From Zancudomyces culisetae (taxonomy: Eukaryota; Kickxellomycota; Harpellomycetes; Harpellales; Legeriomycetaceae): a DNA stretch of 36,871 nt. The stretch spans positions 1-36,871 of the forward strand of contig LSSK01000134.1 of NCBI GenBank assembly GCA_001969505.1, written 5' to 3'. How positions within the stretch are numbered: the stretch's first letter is position 1; every line of letters begins with the position of its first letter. The position numbers and the translations under genes are program-made. The notes beneath the pieces were generated by a model. It saw only the letters and a program-made list of their open reading frames with translations, was not told the origin of the DNA and searched no databases. Shown piece after piece: positions 10,001-19,429 of this stretch.

Positions 10001-11600
10001 CTAACTGTAGCCCTTCAACACTGCCTATATCCACTCCAACTACCACGTTTATTATATTCATCTTCAATTTTGGTAATTCACCTGCACTCCGACTTCCAAA
10101 CATCGATCTCAACCCTGAATCCCACTCCGCATACCGTTTATCCTTTGTCAAATCATTCAACCATATTACCACTTTTTCCTTCTCTCTTGTATCGTATAAC
10201 TCCTTGCTGCCCTCTGCTCCTAGTTTTTCTCTTCCTTCTGAAATATAGTTCACAGCATCTTCTGTACTCAACCCAAACTCCTCAAGTCGTTTTATAGCCT
10301 TCCTTTCCCGCTCAATACCCTCCACTATCTTGAATGGTTCTAAATCCACCTCTCCCAACCGCAATCCATTCATAGTTATCATATTCACGTTTTGGTTCGC
10401 CCCACTTCTGTACTCGTTCAGTTTTTCCAAAACACTACTGTTCTTGTATTCCATCATCACGTGGCTATACTTTGGATAATCTGTTGCCAGCCATTCCAGC
10501 ATATTCAGTGGCTCTTCTGCCTCTAATATCATTTGTGCTGCTTTCATAGATGCAGGCTCCATCTTTCCTGTTCTCTCCTTAACAATAGGTTTCTTGTCTG
10601 CCTGTCTCAGCTCAGCACTACGGTCTTGCGCTCTCGGTCCTATGTTCACTCGTTCACCTATCCACTCATCCTCTTTTCCCTCTTGTTCCCTCAACTCTTT
10701 TGAAGAAAACAGCCCTGTATCATCAACTACTCTATATTCTGTGCTTTTTAACGCTAACTCTACCCTATACCCACTCAAAATCATATTTTTCCCTTTTTCT
10801 CCATTCTCCTTTTTAGTAAATCTTATCCTATACTCAGCATCCCCTTGATCTGCCCTATACTTCATAAACTTGTGTAATTCCATAAATCCATCGCTTCTAG
10901 GATCCCCATACAATATTCCGACATTTTTTATAGGTTCCTTTTTCTCATCCTGCTCTTCTTCTTCCTCATTTTCTGTTTCTTCTGTGTCCTTATTGTCCTT
11001 TTCGCTACTTGATTTTTCAGGTTCGTACATGTGGTCAAATGAATGTATAACCTCTACATTACCCGTATTGTCTCGGTAAGTGTCTCCGTAAAATGTGTCT
11101 ACTTCCACTATCTTCTCCAATTCTTCCACAGTACACCCTTGTTTTCCATTCCATTCCACAAACACGCTGCATGCCTTACTCCCTTCTTTTTTTGCAACTA
11201 CCGCATCATAAAAGTTGTACTGCGCCACTACCTTTGGAACCTTGCTGTGTAAACCTAACTCCAGGTCTACCACCCCAAGCAAAAAATCCTTTCCCCTTTC
11301 GCTGTTTCCATATTCGCTTTTCATTTCTTGTGTTATCCATTTTTTCCCTATTTCGTATTTTTTTTCGTCTGTTTCGGCAAATACCTCCTTATTTTCGGCA
11401 AGATACTCTACAAATTTGAAAAATCCTTTTGCATCTCTGGAGTGGATAACCTCTGCAAGCTCCAAAAAGAAATCGGGTGCTTCAAAATCTCCCCGAATAA
11501 GCGCTTTAACCGGGCTGGTATCTCCTGTAGCCATGCTAAACCCAAGCATTCCCGTCAGAAGAATACCCAGCCCCTTCAATCGCCCATATCCAGCTCTCAT
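7011..11600 (-). CDS. UGGT1: UDP-glucose:glycoprotein glucosyltransferase (ER folding sensor)
   Basis: Single exon of 1529 aa, close to the family's usual 1450-1600. The N-terminus (basic, then LGILLTGMLGFSMATG) is a signal peptide, and the C-terminus is KDEL, an ER retrieval signal. The long divergent N-terminal part would be the thioredoxin-like misfolding-sensor region. The last 278 or so residues (about 1252-1529) are a highly conserved GT24 domain: NIFAVASGHLYERLM, WPYWLNKE, IFVDADQIVR (D1354-A-D1356, metal and UDP-Glc binding), FWNHGYWKDHL and NLDQDLPNN. These intact catalytic motifs argue for an active enzyme that reglucosylates misfolded N-glycoproteins, not the diverged Kre5 paralogue. 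The region at residues 190-230 is strongly acidic. The coding strand is purine-rich in the 5' part and near neutral in the GT24 part. Confidence 0.96.
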   Translation of the reverse strand: MRAGYGRLKGLGILLTGMLGFSMATGDTSPVKALIRGDFEAPDFFLELAEVIHSRDAKGFFKFVEYLAENKEVFAETDEKKYEIGKKWITQEMKSEYGNSERGKDFLLGVVDLELGLHSKVPKVVAQYNFYDAVVAKKEGSKACSVFVEWNGKQGCTVEELEKIVEVDTFYGDTYRDNTGNVEVIHSFDHMYEPEKSSSEKDNKDTEETENEEEEEQDEKKEPIKNVGILYGDPRSDGFMELHKFMKYRADQGDAEYRIRFTKKENGEKGKNMILSGYRVELALKSTEYRVVDDTGLFSSKELREQEGKEDEWIGERVNIGPRAQDRSAELRQADKKPIVKERTGKMEPASMKAAQMILEAEEPLNMLEWLATDYPKYSHVMMEYKNSSVLEKLNEYRSGANQNVNMITMNGLRLGEVDLEPFKIVEGIERERKAIKRLEEFGLSTEDAVNYISEGREKLGAEGSKELYDTREKEKVVIWLNDLTKDKRYAEWDSGLRSMFGSRSAGELPKLKMNIINVVVGVDIGSVEGLQLVIGTIVNAIKEEYPIRFGIVPLQTAANTEGTEKMVRMFYKVYRKKGIKKVIEYLTNIHKRANKNGKDIEKIAEEEFNKLGIDGEVKNLEKIFTGWKNYVERLELVKEASKSGVEITFCNGEIVSYNKRYINTMLKAYQRAVMDIAKMLLFGKMSFEETDIYSAMLELRGRELVQDKSSLIIADDDEREFKMVQTEKLDEGWMKDIKYITNANSSVVNSNTVTIWMRADLDDVKSKKAVAGVLETMVNKVKKIDIRLGLFLEGTKQIKYTGKGGLIELYYLYKSINNESQTVDAQEIVELAKKTSKVNLKVEDVQAYIEKLSKAQDNQKNKAEELNLVLDKSQTEPGTVLVIGGKIYPTINKKVNVNTKIIRAIIEKEFEDNHEGIEMGDTLKQDNADKFIKCNVVYLETMRQHKSQGLFQNSWKHTRSNIELLIKNPEKFTKITKGKNDYFVEFKAIIDPVSEEAITWAPLLRILSAMTGVKVTVFIEPSADKMQDDGEGTIKKFSRIVMNHKPVFYKGERQEPIGEFENLPRQTLLTLDLKVPSSWMVSASKSEYDLDNIVITDNNDHIAAEYRLNKILLEGHAATTDGVSPAGIQLNLSQLRTKNSTVVSDTAIMANLGYFQLQSEFGAYFLNINKQQTVDDVYRIENIKHDDFNAASSDSNIIVIDSFNGKTIFPVFSKEDSGNLGRRTAQKAVKYLMDYIPRFGGGLTKSKKSLNIFAVASGHLYERLMSIMITSVMKQTQSHVTFWLIDNFMSPKFKNVFLPILSAKLGFEYRLISYKWPYWLNKETVKQRTIWGYKILFLDVLFPMDLERVIFVDADQIVRTDLQQLYDMNINGAPYAYVPFCNDRPEIEGFRFWNHGYWKDHLRGKPYHISALYLVDLTVFRKLLAGDKLRAQYQQLSVDKNSLSNLDQDLPNNMQHLVPIFSLPPEWLWCETWCSSKTFKNAKTIDLCNNPMTKEKKLDVARRLLPEWTQYDNYIHSVLNKAPVKDEL

Positions 11601-13296
11601 CTTTTTTATTTTTGTTTTATGTCCCCCGTTCCTGTTGTTTATTTTTAGTGTTTATTATTTTATTTTTCTGTGCTATGCGTATATGTGTTTGGAAATATAT
11701 ATTACTCAAAATTCTTGTCTTTTTATTTGTCTTACAGACATAGAGTATTGTTAAAAGTACTTACCAATTTCAAATTCCAAACCCCAATACAATATACAAA
11801 AAATATTAATTGTTTTAGGCACTGAAATTGGGTTATACATTAGTGATTGAGCTTTCTTTAAACAAAGACCAATCCTTGTAGATTTGTTCCATTGTCTTTG
11901 TGGAAGAATCAATCTCCACAGCATTTTTTTTTCATTTTTTTTTGTTTGCGAGGTTACCATAATACTTTTGACACATCTCATCATTTTTGTTCAAAAATAG
12001 AAAAAAAAGGAGAAAAAAAAACTCCGATTCGTAAAAGTATACAACACCAACTTCCACCATCACACATCAATACCACCACCATCATTATAGCAATATAAGC
12101 ACTAACCTGAAACTCAAAACCCAATAACAATGTACTGCACAAAAAACACGGTTTTATCATTAATAAACCCTGTATTGAAATATGAAAACTATCGCCTTCT
12201 CTTAAAAAATAAAAGTTGTCATCATATAGTTATAAAGAGAATGTTCATCTAATTATATCGACCAGACAAGTAGATTTACAGCAATTGCTATGTTAGTTAT
12301 AATATCTCCAACAATCTGTTGGTCCATATCCAAACAGAAAAAAAAAGTGGAAATATTAAGATTTGGGAGGTAAAGCAAAGAAAGGGGAGAGGAAGAGGGA
12401 GTTCAATAATATATTATTTATATATCTTTTTACCCTTTATACAGCCTAGAAGAAAAGGCTCGTGAATAGTCGTTAAAAAGTCAATTTTGTTGTTATTCTC
12501 CATTATTTTTACTTTTCACAAAACACTTCATACAATTAACTGTAGTATTTTATTAAAAAATCCAGAACTATACTGGATAGAAAATAAAAAGAAAACCCAA
12601 CTACATATTTACCCACTACTGTACAGAGTTGAAAATGCACAAGAAATAAAAGATAAAAGATAAAAACAGTCATTACAAAGACACGCTGTTTCAGCCCACT
12701 TCATAACATAACACCTCAGGTATCTGGAGTCTTTGGTGTCATGCGTGATATATTGATTTTGTAATTGTAGTGTGGATTTAACTTTATAAAACATCTCATA
12801 CCACACGTTCATAGCAACATAACACATTGTCTCACACCCAGGTCTGCCCTGGATCCCTTTCAGCCCTTCGGAAATGATAGCTCATCTTGTGTTCATATGG
12901 CCGTTCCAACATAAAATAACCACAGTTATTGGTCTTTTCTTGAACATCATTATCACCTGATACGTTTTAATTATCAAAAGATTGAAAACACACATATATG
13001 TGGGAAATTATTTATTTGTGGATAGGTGAAGATGGGGGTCCCTCATCTCAAACTTTATTATCTCCAATTAACTTTTCCATATCCAGAACAAACGTAGCAT
13101 TAAAAAATGTGTATATTAAGAGCGAATATAAATTGAGAATTTATAATGACGATTATTGAATTCACTTTTTTGAGTAACACTAAAACTTGCCTTTTAAAAA
13201 AATATCCAAAAAGAGAAAACTATTATAGTTGCACATAATATATATTTATAAAAAACACATATTCGTATATTCTATAGATTTTGAATTTACAAGACA
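11601..13296. other. Long AT-rich gap between divergent UGGT and ATG3
   Basis: 1.7 kb holding both promoters. Two weak coding candidates lie here: a minus-strand ORF at 11751-11984 (listed separately) and a 40-codon plus-strand ORF at 12130-12252 behind a CA-rich leader-like stretch (about 12040-12090). A short perfect hairpin (AGCCT/AGGCT) is at about 12445-12460. An open frame on the minus strand at 12609-12827 has no family resemblance. No tRNA or recognisable snRNA was seen. Confidence 0.5.
11751..11984 (-). CDS. Possible small hydrophobic protein, unidentified
   Basis: A 77-codon frame; the second in-frame methionine, residue 21 (MLWRLILPQRQW), is the more plausible start and gives 57 aa. 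I do not recognise it. It has a basic N-terminal half (RQWNKSTRIGLCLKKAQ) and one hydrophobic segment near the C-terminus (NIFCILYWGLEF), the layout of a small mitochondrial membrane protein. Near the end it reads straight through a consensus donor, GGTAAGT. If spliced to the ATAG at about 11660 the C-terminus would change to a short polar tail just before the UGGT start. Tryptophan and arginine content is unusual for random AT-rich sequence, but there is no homology support. Confidence 0.3.
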   Translation of the reverse strand: MMRCVKSIMVTSQTKKNEKKMLWRLILPQRQWNKSTRIGLCLKKAQSLMYNPISVPKTINIFCILYWGLEFEIGKYF

Positions 13297-14243
13297 ATGA
13301 CCACACTGAATTCGCTTATTCATGGAGTAAGAGAATACTTTAACCCGCTGCTCAAAAACTCGAAATTCAAGGAAACCGGAGTTCTGACTCCTGAAGAGGT
13401 AATTTTTACTAATTTTTGAGTATTATATAGTGGTATTTCAAAACGAAATTAAAGAAAAAATAGTATTAAACGCTAATCGTTTTTCTTATTCGTCTCCCCA
13501 CGCTCCCCTTCTTGGATGGGCAAATATAGTTTATAGCAGCAGGAGATTACTTGGTCTTCAAATGCCCGACTTGGCATTGGGAAACAGGTGTAAAGGGCAA
13601 AACTAAGGATTACCTGCCAAGAGACAAGCAGTTTTTGATAACAAAAAAGGTACCTTGCCTTCGACGGGTCAAACAGATGGAAATTGGCGCAGAAAAAGAG
13701 GAGAATGATGGAGAATGGATTTCGACTTATGCAGACCATGTACCAGAAGCCGCAAACGAAATTGAAGAAATCGACGAAATCGAAGAGGAATCACAAAACA
13801 TCGAGGATATCCCAGACATTGAAGACTACTGCAATATAGAATCCGATGGAGAAGAGGCAGGTGTAAAGCAAAATACAAATATTTTGAGGACGCGTACATA
13901 TGATATAAGCATTACCTACGATAAATACTATCAAACGCCCCGGGTTTGGCTCTGTGGATATGACGAGGACGACATTCCTTTATCATCAAAAGACATTTTT
14001 GAGGATATAAGCCAGGAACATGCCAAAAAGACGGTTACTATTGAACCTCATCCACATTTACCTACTCAACAGGCCAGTATTCATCCGTGCAAACATGCAA
14101 ATGTAATGAAGAAAATTATTGAAATGAGTATTGAGGGCGATCGTGAGGTTCGTGTTGAACAATATCTTATTATTTTCTTGAAGTTTATTAGCACGGTCCT
14201 GCCAACTATCGAGTATGATTACACAATGTCCTCTGAATTATGA
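13297..14243 (+). CDS. ATG3: Autophagy E2-like enzyme ATG3
   Basis: Two exons: 13297-13398 (34 codons) and 13530-14243, with a 131-nt intron (donor GTAATT, acceptor ATAG); 271 aa against 310 in S. cerevisiae. Atg3 conjugates Atg8 to phosphatidylethanolamine. The join restores GVLTPEEFIAAGDYLV, the conserved N-terminal motif that spans the exon junction. A long acidic flexible region (residues about 95-145) replaces part of the yeast insert. The E2 core has YDKYYQTPRVWL and the catalytic C221 in an HPCKHANVMKK context. The C-terminus has the FLKFISTVLPTIEYDYTMSS signature. The start is fixed by the amphipathic N-terminal helix seen in the family. Confidence 0.96.
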
Positions 14244-15399
14244 GATGACAATCGAATTTAGTGCGTGATACAAGAACTTGACACCTTGTTTGTTTCTTTG
14301 TTTCTTTGTTTTTATTTTCTTATTTTTTGAACCGTTTAGACTTTTTATTTTGCATGTAATTCAATGTACACAATAAAGAACGACAGTGTACATACATGAG
14401 AGGGAGCACCTAGAGGAATTATACAGACTGGTAAAATATATTGATGGCGGTAGGAAGCAGTATATTACAGAAATGTGCCACTTGTGATGAAGACGATGTT
14501 AACGACAGATACAACAGGACTGAAATCGACCCCTTGAGCATCAGATTCGTTTTCTTTTGTGAATGCGTTTTTTACGCCGTTTCAATTCACTTTTTTTATT
14601 ATTAATTTACCATTAGGTTTAACAACTGTTTTTGAATGTATTAGGTGTTTCTGGCTCTGATCACAAATATGTTAATGTGATAGTAATAATAAACAAGGCT
14701 AGTATTCTTTGTTGGTGCACAGATCTTAGAAAATTGGTTAGCTGGTATAACTTAATACCTGAAATGTTGGGTCAAAGAAATCTTTATTTCTAGCCCAGGG
14801 TAAAATCGCATAAAAAATGATTATATTTACTCAAATAAATGTTTTTATGAGTTGGAACGCAAGCCCAATGAGAGCGGAAAATACATCTAAAGTCTTTCAC
14901 AAACACTTACTCCCATACATTGATATTTATAAGTTTATATAAAATGGCAGATACAATTATTTTAATAAACCACATAGAAAGGTATTTTCTCCGAAAAAAA
15001 TGAATACATTCTGTTGTAAAATAAGCCAATAAATACACAAGAGATACAAAAAAAATAGCGCACTGGGAGAGGTATATACTGTTCACGTAGCATTTTTCGT
15101 GAAGCCTTACTTACATATGAAATATTTTTCAAACATACATAACTATGTATTAGCAGGGAAAATAAAATTATATATTGTATCGTATATTCCGCTATTTATA
15201 AACTTGAATAAGTAACACAAAAAATAAAATACGACCAGAACTATTATCATCAATAATTTGCAACCTTAATTGCAACGTTTAAAGCATAGAGTCAGCAAAA
15301 TCAATGTATGAAAGATAAGTTGAAATAACCAGATACAGCGCTTAAAAAGAATCACATACAGAACCAAAATCGAGATAGAAAAACAAACAAAAATTTGCT
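14244..15399. other. Gene-poor AT-rich region downstream of ATG3
   Basis: 1.16 kb. A 30-codon open stretch without ATG (about 14390-14488, plus strand) and a minus-strand hydrophobic frame over the same bases are the only coding-like signals; neither has a start or convincing splice site. The A-rich end (15300-15399) looks like a leader for the following small ORF. Confidence 0.5.
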
Positions 15400-15624
15400 A
15401 TGGAAGAACCTAGGAGCACCAAAAACAACGAACATCAACCCTTAGCAGGTCACAAGACTGCGCACGAGAAAGCTCTGAAAAATCTAGAGGTCAGTAGCTC
15501 CAAAATAGAAGTTAAATACAGTACACCATCAACATACTACCGAATGAAGTATCTGTTCGTATTTGAATGGGTGCGGTCCGGAGGGTCCATAGCTTCATAT
15601 AATGTATATAAAGGGTTGGTTTAA
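15400..15624 (+). CDS. Short unidentified ORF, possible gene relic
   Basis: 74 codons preceded by an A-rich leader-like sequence. I do not firmly recognise it. The segment LAGHKTAHEKALKNLEVSSSK followed by YYRMKYLFVFEW loosely resembles the N-terminus of Rrp1/Nop52-type rRNA-processing proteins (LA-x-x-x-K-x-x-R-x-K-A-L-K-x-L, then a K-x-x-x-x-L-F-x-x-W stretch), which usually run to 250 residues or more. No continuation was found in any frame: the ORF ends 25 bp before a GT microsatellite. It could be a decayed fragment, a first exon whose partner I cannot find, or chance. Confidence 0.3.
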   Translation: MEEPRSTKNNEHQPLAGHKTAHEKALKNLEVSSSKIEVKYSTPSTYYRMKYLFVFEWVRSGGSIASYNVYKGLV

Positions 15625-15649
15625 TTGGATCCAAGTGTACATGTGTTTG

Positions 15650-15663
15650 TGTGTATGTATGTA

Positions 15664-15716
<53 letters not shown>
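15650..15716. repeat. GTAT/GT dinucleotide microsatellite
   Basis: A few GTAT units run into an uninterrupted GT repeat of more than 20 units. Probably length-variable between strains. Confidence 0.95.
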
Positions 15717-15719
<3 letters not shown>

Positions 15720-15874
15720 TTAGATTAGATAGCTAGAGCTTTAATAATCACATTATGTAGTTATCTGGAAATTTAATTCTTTTACTATATATTTTTATAT
15801 TTCATATAAATGTTATTATTTGTATTAAAGTTGGTAGTTCGTTTTTATAATATTACGTTAATCGGATAGTCATT

Positions 15875-16170
15875 CCCTATCAAGGGTACAGAGCCCTCTC
15901 GTATAATATTCCCATAATATGCATAACTAGTAGGAATTACAATAATCTGTTTTTTCCCAGCTCCTAAAATAAAAGCGATTATCAAAACCTGTTAAAACAG
16001 GTGTAAATTAGTGTGAATATCCAGTAGAGTGGATTAAACATCATATATATGATTCGGTATACTGAATCATAACAGCAATCTTGTCTCTGGCTTTGACGGA
16101 ATGTGTTGAACTACCACTAATTGTCTCCAAGGTATTTACTAAGTGCGTACTGTTTATACCCAAAGTATAA
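15875..16170. repeat. Cluster of short inverted repeats, possible structured RNA
   Basis: Hairpin-forming repeats occur at 15875-15886 (CCCT/AGGG, 4-bp stem, with a competing partner at 15894), 15987-16002 (16-nt perfect palindrome, 7-bp arms), 16048-16071 (TATGATTC/GAATCATA, 8-bp stem, 8-nt loop) and 16154-16170 (TTATAC/GTATAA). Together they could be part of a noncoding RNA. No snoRNA or snRNA box set could be assigned. Confidence 0.3.
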
Positions 16171-16634
16171 GCAGGTATTTACTTATTTTCGGATATATAC
16201 CCAACATACTAAAGGAGCTCTCTCATAGACTCTGGTGGAATTGTTAATAATTCTTGTTACACTTGCTTTTTTATTTGGTGCGAAAAGGGGTGAATTATTT
16301 GAAAGTTGTTTATTTTTTCTGGTTCAAAAAAAAAAAAGTAAATAAAAACAAATGGAACTATTGGATTAAATTTGGCGAAATCCACACGAAAATATTATCA
16401 GAAGTGAAAAACAGAACATCGAAATTGGATTTTGGACAAATAGTTTTCAATGAATCTTGTTTATTATATTTAATATTAGAAGACAAGTATATCAAACAGT
16501 CGGTAAATGCAGAGTAACAGCCAAAAGTTGTTGATATCGTAGACCATAACTGTCACAATACTCTAAATCGACAAAAAAAAGTACGAGAATCAACTGGTGG
16601 TTCAAACCAAAGGAAAAACAGGAGGAAAAGAAGA

Positions 16635-19184
16635 ATGAGTAGGGTGGAAGATAATTGGGAGGAAAACTTCACATTAAATGGCAATGAAGGAGAGGAGGAA
16701 GAGGAAAAGGCGGTACAAGAATCGGAAAATGCAGATTCAAACAAAAACTACAAGTGGAAAGTGTTCGAGGAATTCAAAGAAGCGGGAGTAGGTAGAGAGG
16801 TTGGTGATAAAAGTAATAAATCACTGTTGGGAGGACTACTTGGCGGCTTGCTAGACAGTGACGAAAGTGATAGTGAAGAGGAGTACGAAAAACCAAATAG
16901 GGATACATACGATGAGAGTACAGCAAAAGATATGGGTATAGGGGAAGAATTTTCAGGATTTGAAGAAATATCGATGGATTTTGAGGGGGGAAATATTGGG
17001 AAAGAAATCAGAAACGTTGCTGATTCTGTGGGAAAGATAAAGGTTGATGACAGCTCTTTGGACAAACAAAAATTAAAAGAAGTAGAGGAAGTTCAAAATA
17101 ACGAAATGGCTGTTGATGTATTTAACTCGTGGTTGGATGGCGGTATCACAGGGAGGTTGGGAACTGATAAACTCGACAAAAACAATAATGGTGCAGAGGA
17201 GGTGTATAAACCTCAGAATCCGCATCCACTGAGTATTGAAGATAGAAATATTGGTATAGGTGGTGCAGAAAATGGTGAAAAACAACTCGTAGAGATTATC
17301 ATAGATGGTGCAAAAGATAGAGAAGAGGCACGAAAAAAGACCAAAAAACTGAGTAAAAAGGCAATAGAAGAAATGAGGAAAGAAACGGAAAGAATATTGC
17401 GAAGCTCGTCGATTAATATAGAACCAAAGGTTGATAAAAAGGATATCAACTGGTTCCTAGCACGACTAAGAAACAGGAATAAGGTAGTCAAAGAAAAATC
17501 GATACTCGGGTCGCAAAAAAATATTAGTGATATTGGTAGCACTGGTGTTGATAATGGAAATAACGCTAGTAACGCAATGGAAGATGAAGACTACATGGAA
17601 TTGGAAATCACAAATAGTAGTATCAAGGTAAAAAAGGAATTCAAGTCTATAAATACAAGTGAAGAGAAGGTGAAAACTATAGAAGTTGCGAAAAAAGATA
17701 ATGTAGAACTAGCGAGAACTGGAGATGATAAAAAGATGACTCAAAAACATGCAGGTGGAGAGAAATTAAATAGTATGGATGAGATCCTTACAAGAGGCAT
17801 TGATGGGCCAAAGGGGATGAAAAAGTTGAGCAAAATCCTATGGGAAGCAGTGATGACACAACATAGTCAAACTGAGCAGGGTGACGTCAGGGGTAATGAT
17901 GATGAGAAAAAGGGGAAGGAGGAAGAGGATGATGTTGACAATGATATGGAAGAGAACTTGAAAGGATCGAAAAATAAACAAAGCAGTGAGGGAAATGAGG
18001 AAGAGGAAGAGGAAGAGGAAGAGGAAGAGGAAGAGGAAGATGCGGAAGAAGAGAAAGACGAAGAAGGGGGAGAGGGTGAAATGATGGATATGGATACGCA
18101 AGACTCAATGCTATTCACACCACAACATCATAAGGGTACAAAAGGAGGCTTTGATGAATTCAAAGACGACGAAAATTACAAGAGTTTGATAGATGATGAG
18201 GCTAGTGATAGTGAAGAAGAGGAGGAGCAGGAACAAAAAGAAGAGGAGGAGGATGAGGATAGAGAGGGAGTCAGTGCCGGTGACGACAACGAAAATGACG
18301 ACGATGACGATGATGACGAGGAAAGTGTAAAAATAAGTATCAGGCGTAGAGTTGGAGGAAATAGCCAAAGCAGGAAAGATGGTGAGGAGGTGGCAACAAT
18401 TCCCACGCAAATGTTGGAGGATACGCCTGAGGATAATATTCCAAGTATGGTTTTCAGAGAATTAGAAGAGGGTGAGTCTAGGAGAAAAGGAGGGAGATTG
18501 GTAAAAAGAAAAGAAGTAGCAGGAAGAGAAAAAAAAGAAAAAGTAAAAAGGAGCAAGTTTGTTGAGCAAGAGGCTGAGCTTGGAAGCGAGAGTAGTGGTG
18601 ACGAGGGAGAAAAGGAAATTGAAAAGGAGGTACATATGGATGGGATTATGGGGCAGAGATTCGGAAGGGTGCAAACAGAGAAAGAGCGGTTCGAGGACGA
18701 GGAGGTAGATAAATATTATGAAGGGTTGGAAGAAGATGAAGAGGATAGGTTGTTACGAGAAGACGAGATGATAGACCATGATGATAAAGGGAAAGCCGGG
18801 GTCCAGGGAGAAAACACGAAAGAGAGGATAGAATTGGCAAAAAAGCACTTGGAATACGATGTTGAAAAAGACGACAAACACGTTAGAAAGTTGATAGATG
18901 ATTTGACAAGTGGAAGAATGGCTAAAGCAGGAACACGAGATCAGCGGATGAGGGGGCAGTACATAACAGAATATTCTGCAGATAATGATGAAGATTACAA
19001 TACTCGACAGACGCGAGTGGAACGGATGATGGCGCGCCGTGGATTGAAGCAGCGGCTGGCCAAGCAGGAGATTAAGGATAGTAATTTGAATAAGATGGCC
19101 AAAAACCCGAAAAACAAGGCATTTGTAGATGCGGTGATGTTTAACCACTCGATTAGCGGATTCTATGAAGACGATGATGATTAA
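16635..19184 (+). CDS. MRC1: Replication checkpoint mediator MRC1/claspin
   Basis: Single exon, 849 aa (yeast Mrc1 1096, so compact). Most of the protein is acidic low-complexity sequence, including a pure Glu tract from a GAGGAA repeat. The C-terminal 150 or so residues match the MRC1-like domain: an ELAKKHLEYDVEKDDKHVRK helix, LIDDLTSGRM, an acidic Y-S-x-D stretch, and NKMAKNPKNKAFVDAVMF, the conserved 'NP-K-x-x-A-F' end motif. Mrc1 travels with the fork, stimulates its speed and relays Mec1/ATR to Rad53. A few SQ/TQ sites are present (MTQHSQTEQ, MDTQD, IPTQ) but there is no dense cluster. The identification rests on the C-terminal domain and the acidic architecture. Confidence 0.8.
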   Translation: MSRVEDNWEENFTLNGNEGEEEEEKAVQESENADSNKNYKWKVFEEFKEAGVGREVGDKSNKSLLGGLLGGLLDSDESDSEEEYEKPNRDTYDESTAKDMGIGEEFSGFEEISMDFEGGNIGKEIRNVADSVGKIKVDDSSLDKQKLKEVEEVQNNEMAVDVFNSWLDGGITGRLGTDKLDKNNNGAEEVYKPQNPHPLSIEDRNIGIGGAENGEKQLVEIIIDGAKDREEARKKTKKLSKKAIEEMRKETERILRSSSINIEPKVDKKDINWFLARLRNRNKVVKEKSILGSQKNISDIGSTGVDNGNNASNAMEDEDYMELEITNSSIKVKKEFKSINTSEEKVKTIEVAKKDNVELARTGDDKKMTQKHAGGEKLNSMDEILTRGIDGPKGMKKLSKILWEAVMTQHSQTEQGDVRGNDDEKKGKEEEDDVDNDMEENLKGSKNKQSSEGNEEEEEEEEEEEEEEDAEEEKDEEGGEGEMMDMDTQDSMLFTPQHHKGTKGGFDEFKDDENYKSLIDDEASDSEEEEEQEQKEEEEDEDREGVSAGDDNENDDDDDDDEESVKISIRRRVGGNSQSRKDGEEVATIPTQMLEDTPEDNIPSMVFRELEEGESRRKGGRLVKRKEVAGREKKEKVKRSKFVEQEAELGSESSGDEGEKEIEKEVHMDGIMGQRFGRVQTEKERFEDEEVDKYYEGLEEDEEDRLLREDEMIDHDDKGKAGVQGENTKERIELAKKHLEYDVEKDDKHVRKLIDDLTSGRMAKAGTRDQRMRGQYITEYSADNDEDYNTRQTRVERMMARRGLKQRLAKQEIKDSNLNKMAKNPKNKAFVDAVMFNHSISGFYEDDDD
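17997..18040 (+). repeat. In-frame GAGGAA hexanucleotide repeat in MRC1
   Basis: About seven GAGGAA units encode an uninterrupted glutamate run. Expansion or contraction by whole units would keep the frame, so length differences between isolates are likely. Confidence 0.9.
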
Positions 19185-19429
19185 GAGCAAAGAGGGTAAA
19201 TGGAATTGCAAGCTAAATGGGCTAATGGGGAGGAGGGGTTGGGATAGTTATCGTAGAAATAGTTGATGTAGACTGGAATGCTACTTAGCTTCTTTTTATT
19301 TTATTTTATTTAATACTTTAATGTGTTTATTAATGGATAAGGGTTGGTAACAAATTAAGACAGTAGAAATATTAAAAGACCACAAAAAGTGGGAGAAAAA
19401 AGAGAAAGGTGAATATGGTGAGAAGAAAA

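Larger units (their letters stand above)
15625..16634. other. Intergenic region with microsatellite and hairpin cluster
   Basis: 1 kb upstream of MRC1. It holds a GT microsatellite (15650-15716) and several short inverted repeats between 15875 and 16170. An open frame at 16254-16517 is AT-driven and has no family resemblance. No tRNA found. Confidence 0.5.

Noticed and set aside
12850-12960. C/D snoRNA-like TGATGT and CTGA strings on the minus strand
   Set aside because: The C box is imperfect and the flanks cannot form a terminal stem.
14390-14580. Overlapping open stretches on both strands downstream of ATG3, one hydrophobic (VDFSPVVSVVNIVFITSGTFL)
   Set aside because: Neither has a start codon or a good acceptor, and the two strands are open over the same bases. 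More likely ATG3 3' flank.
16254-16517. 87-codon ORF upstream of MRC1
   Set aside because: Composition is AT-driven (Lys, Phe, Tyr, Asn), with no motif and no splice path into MRC1.
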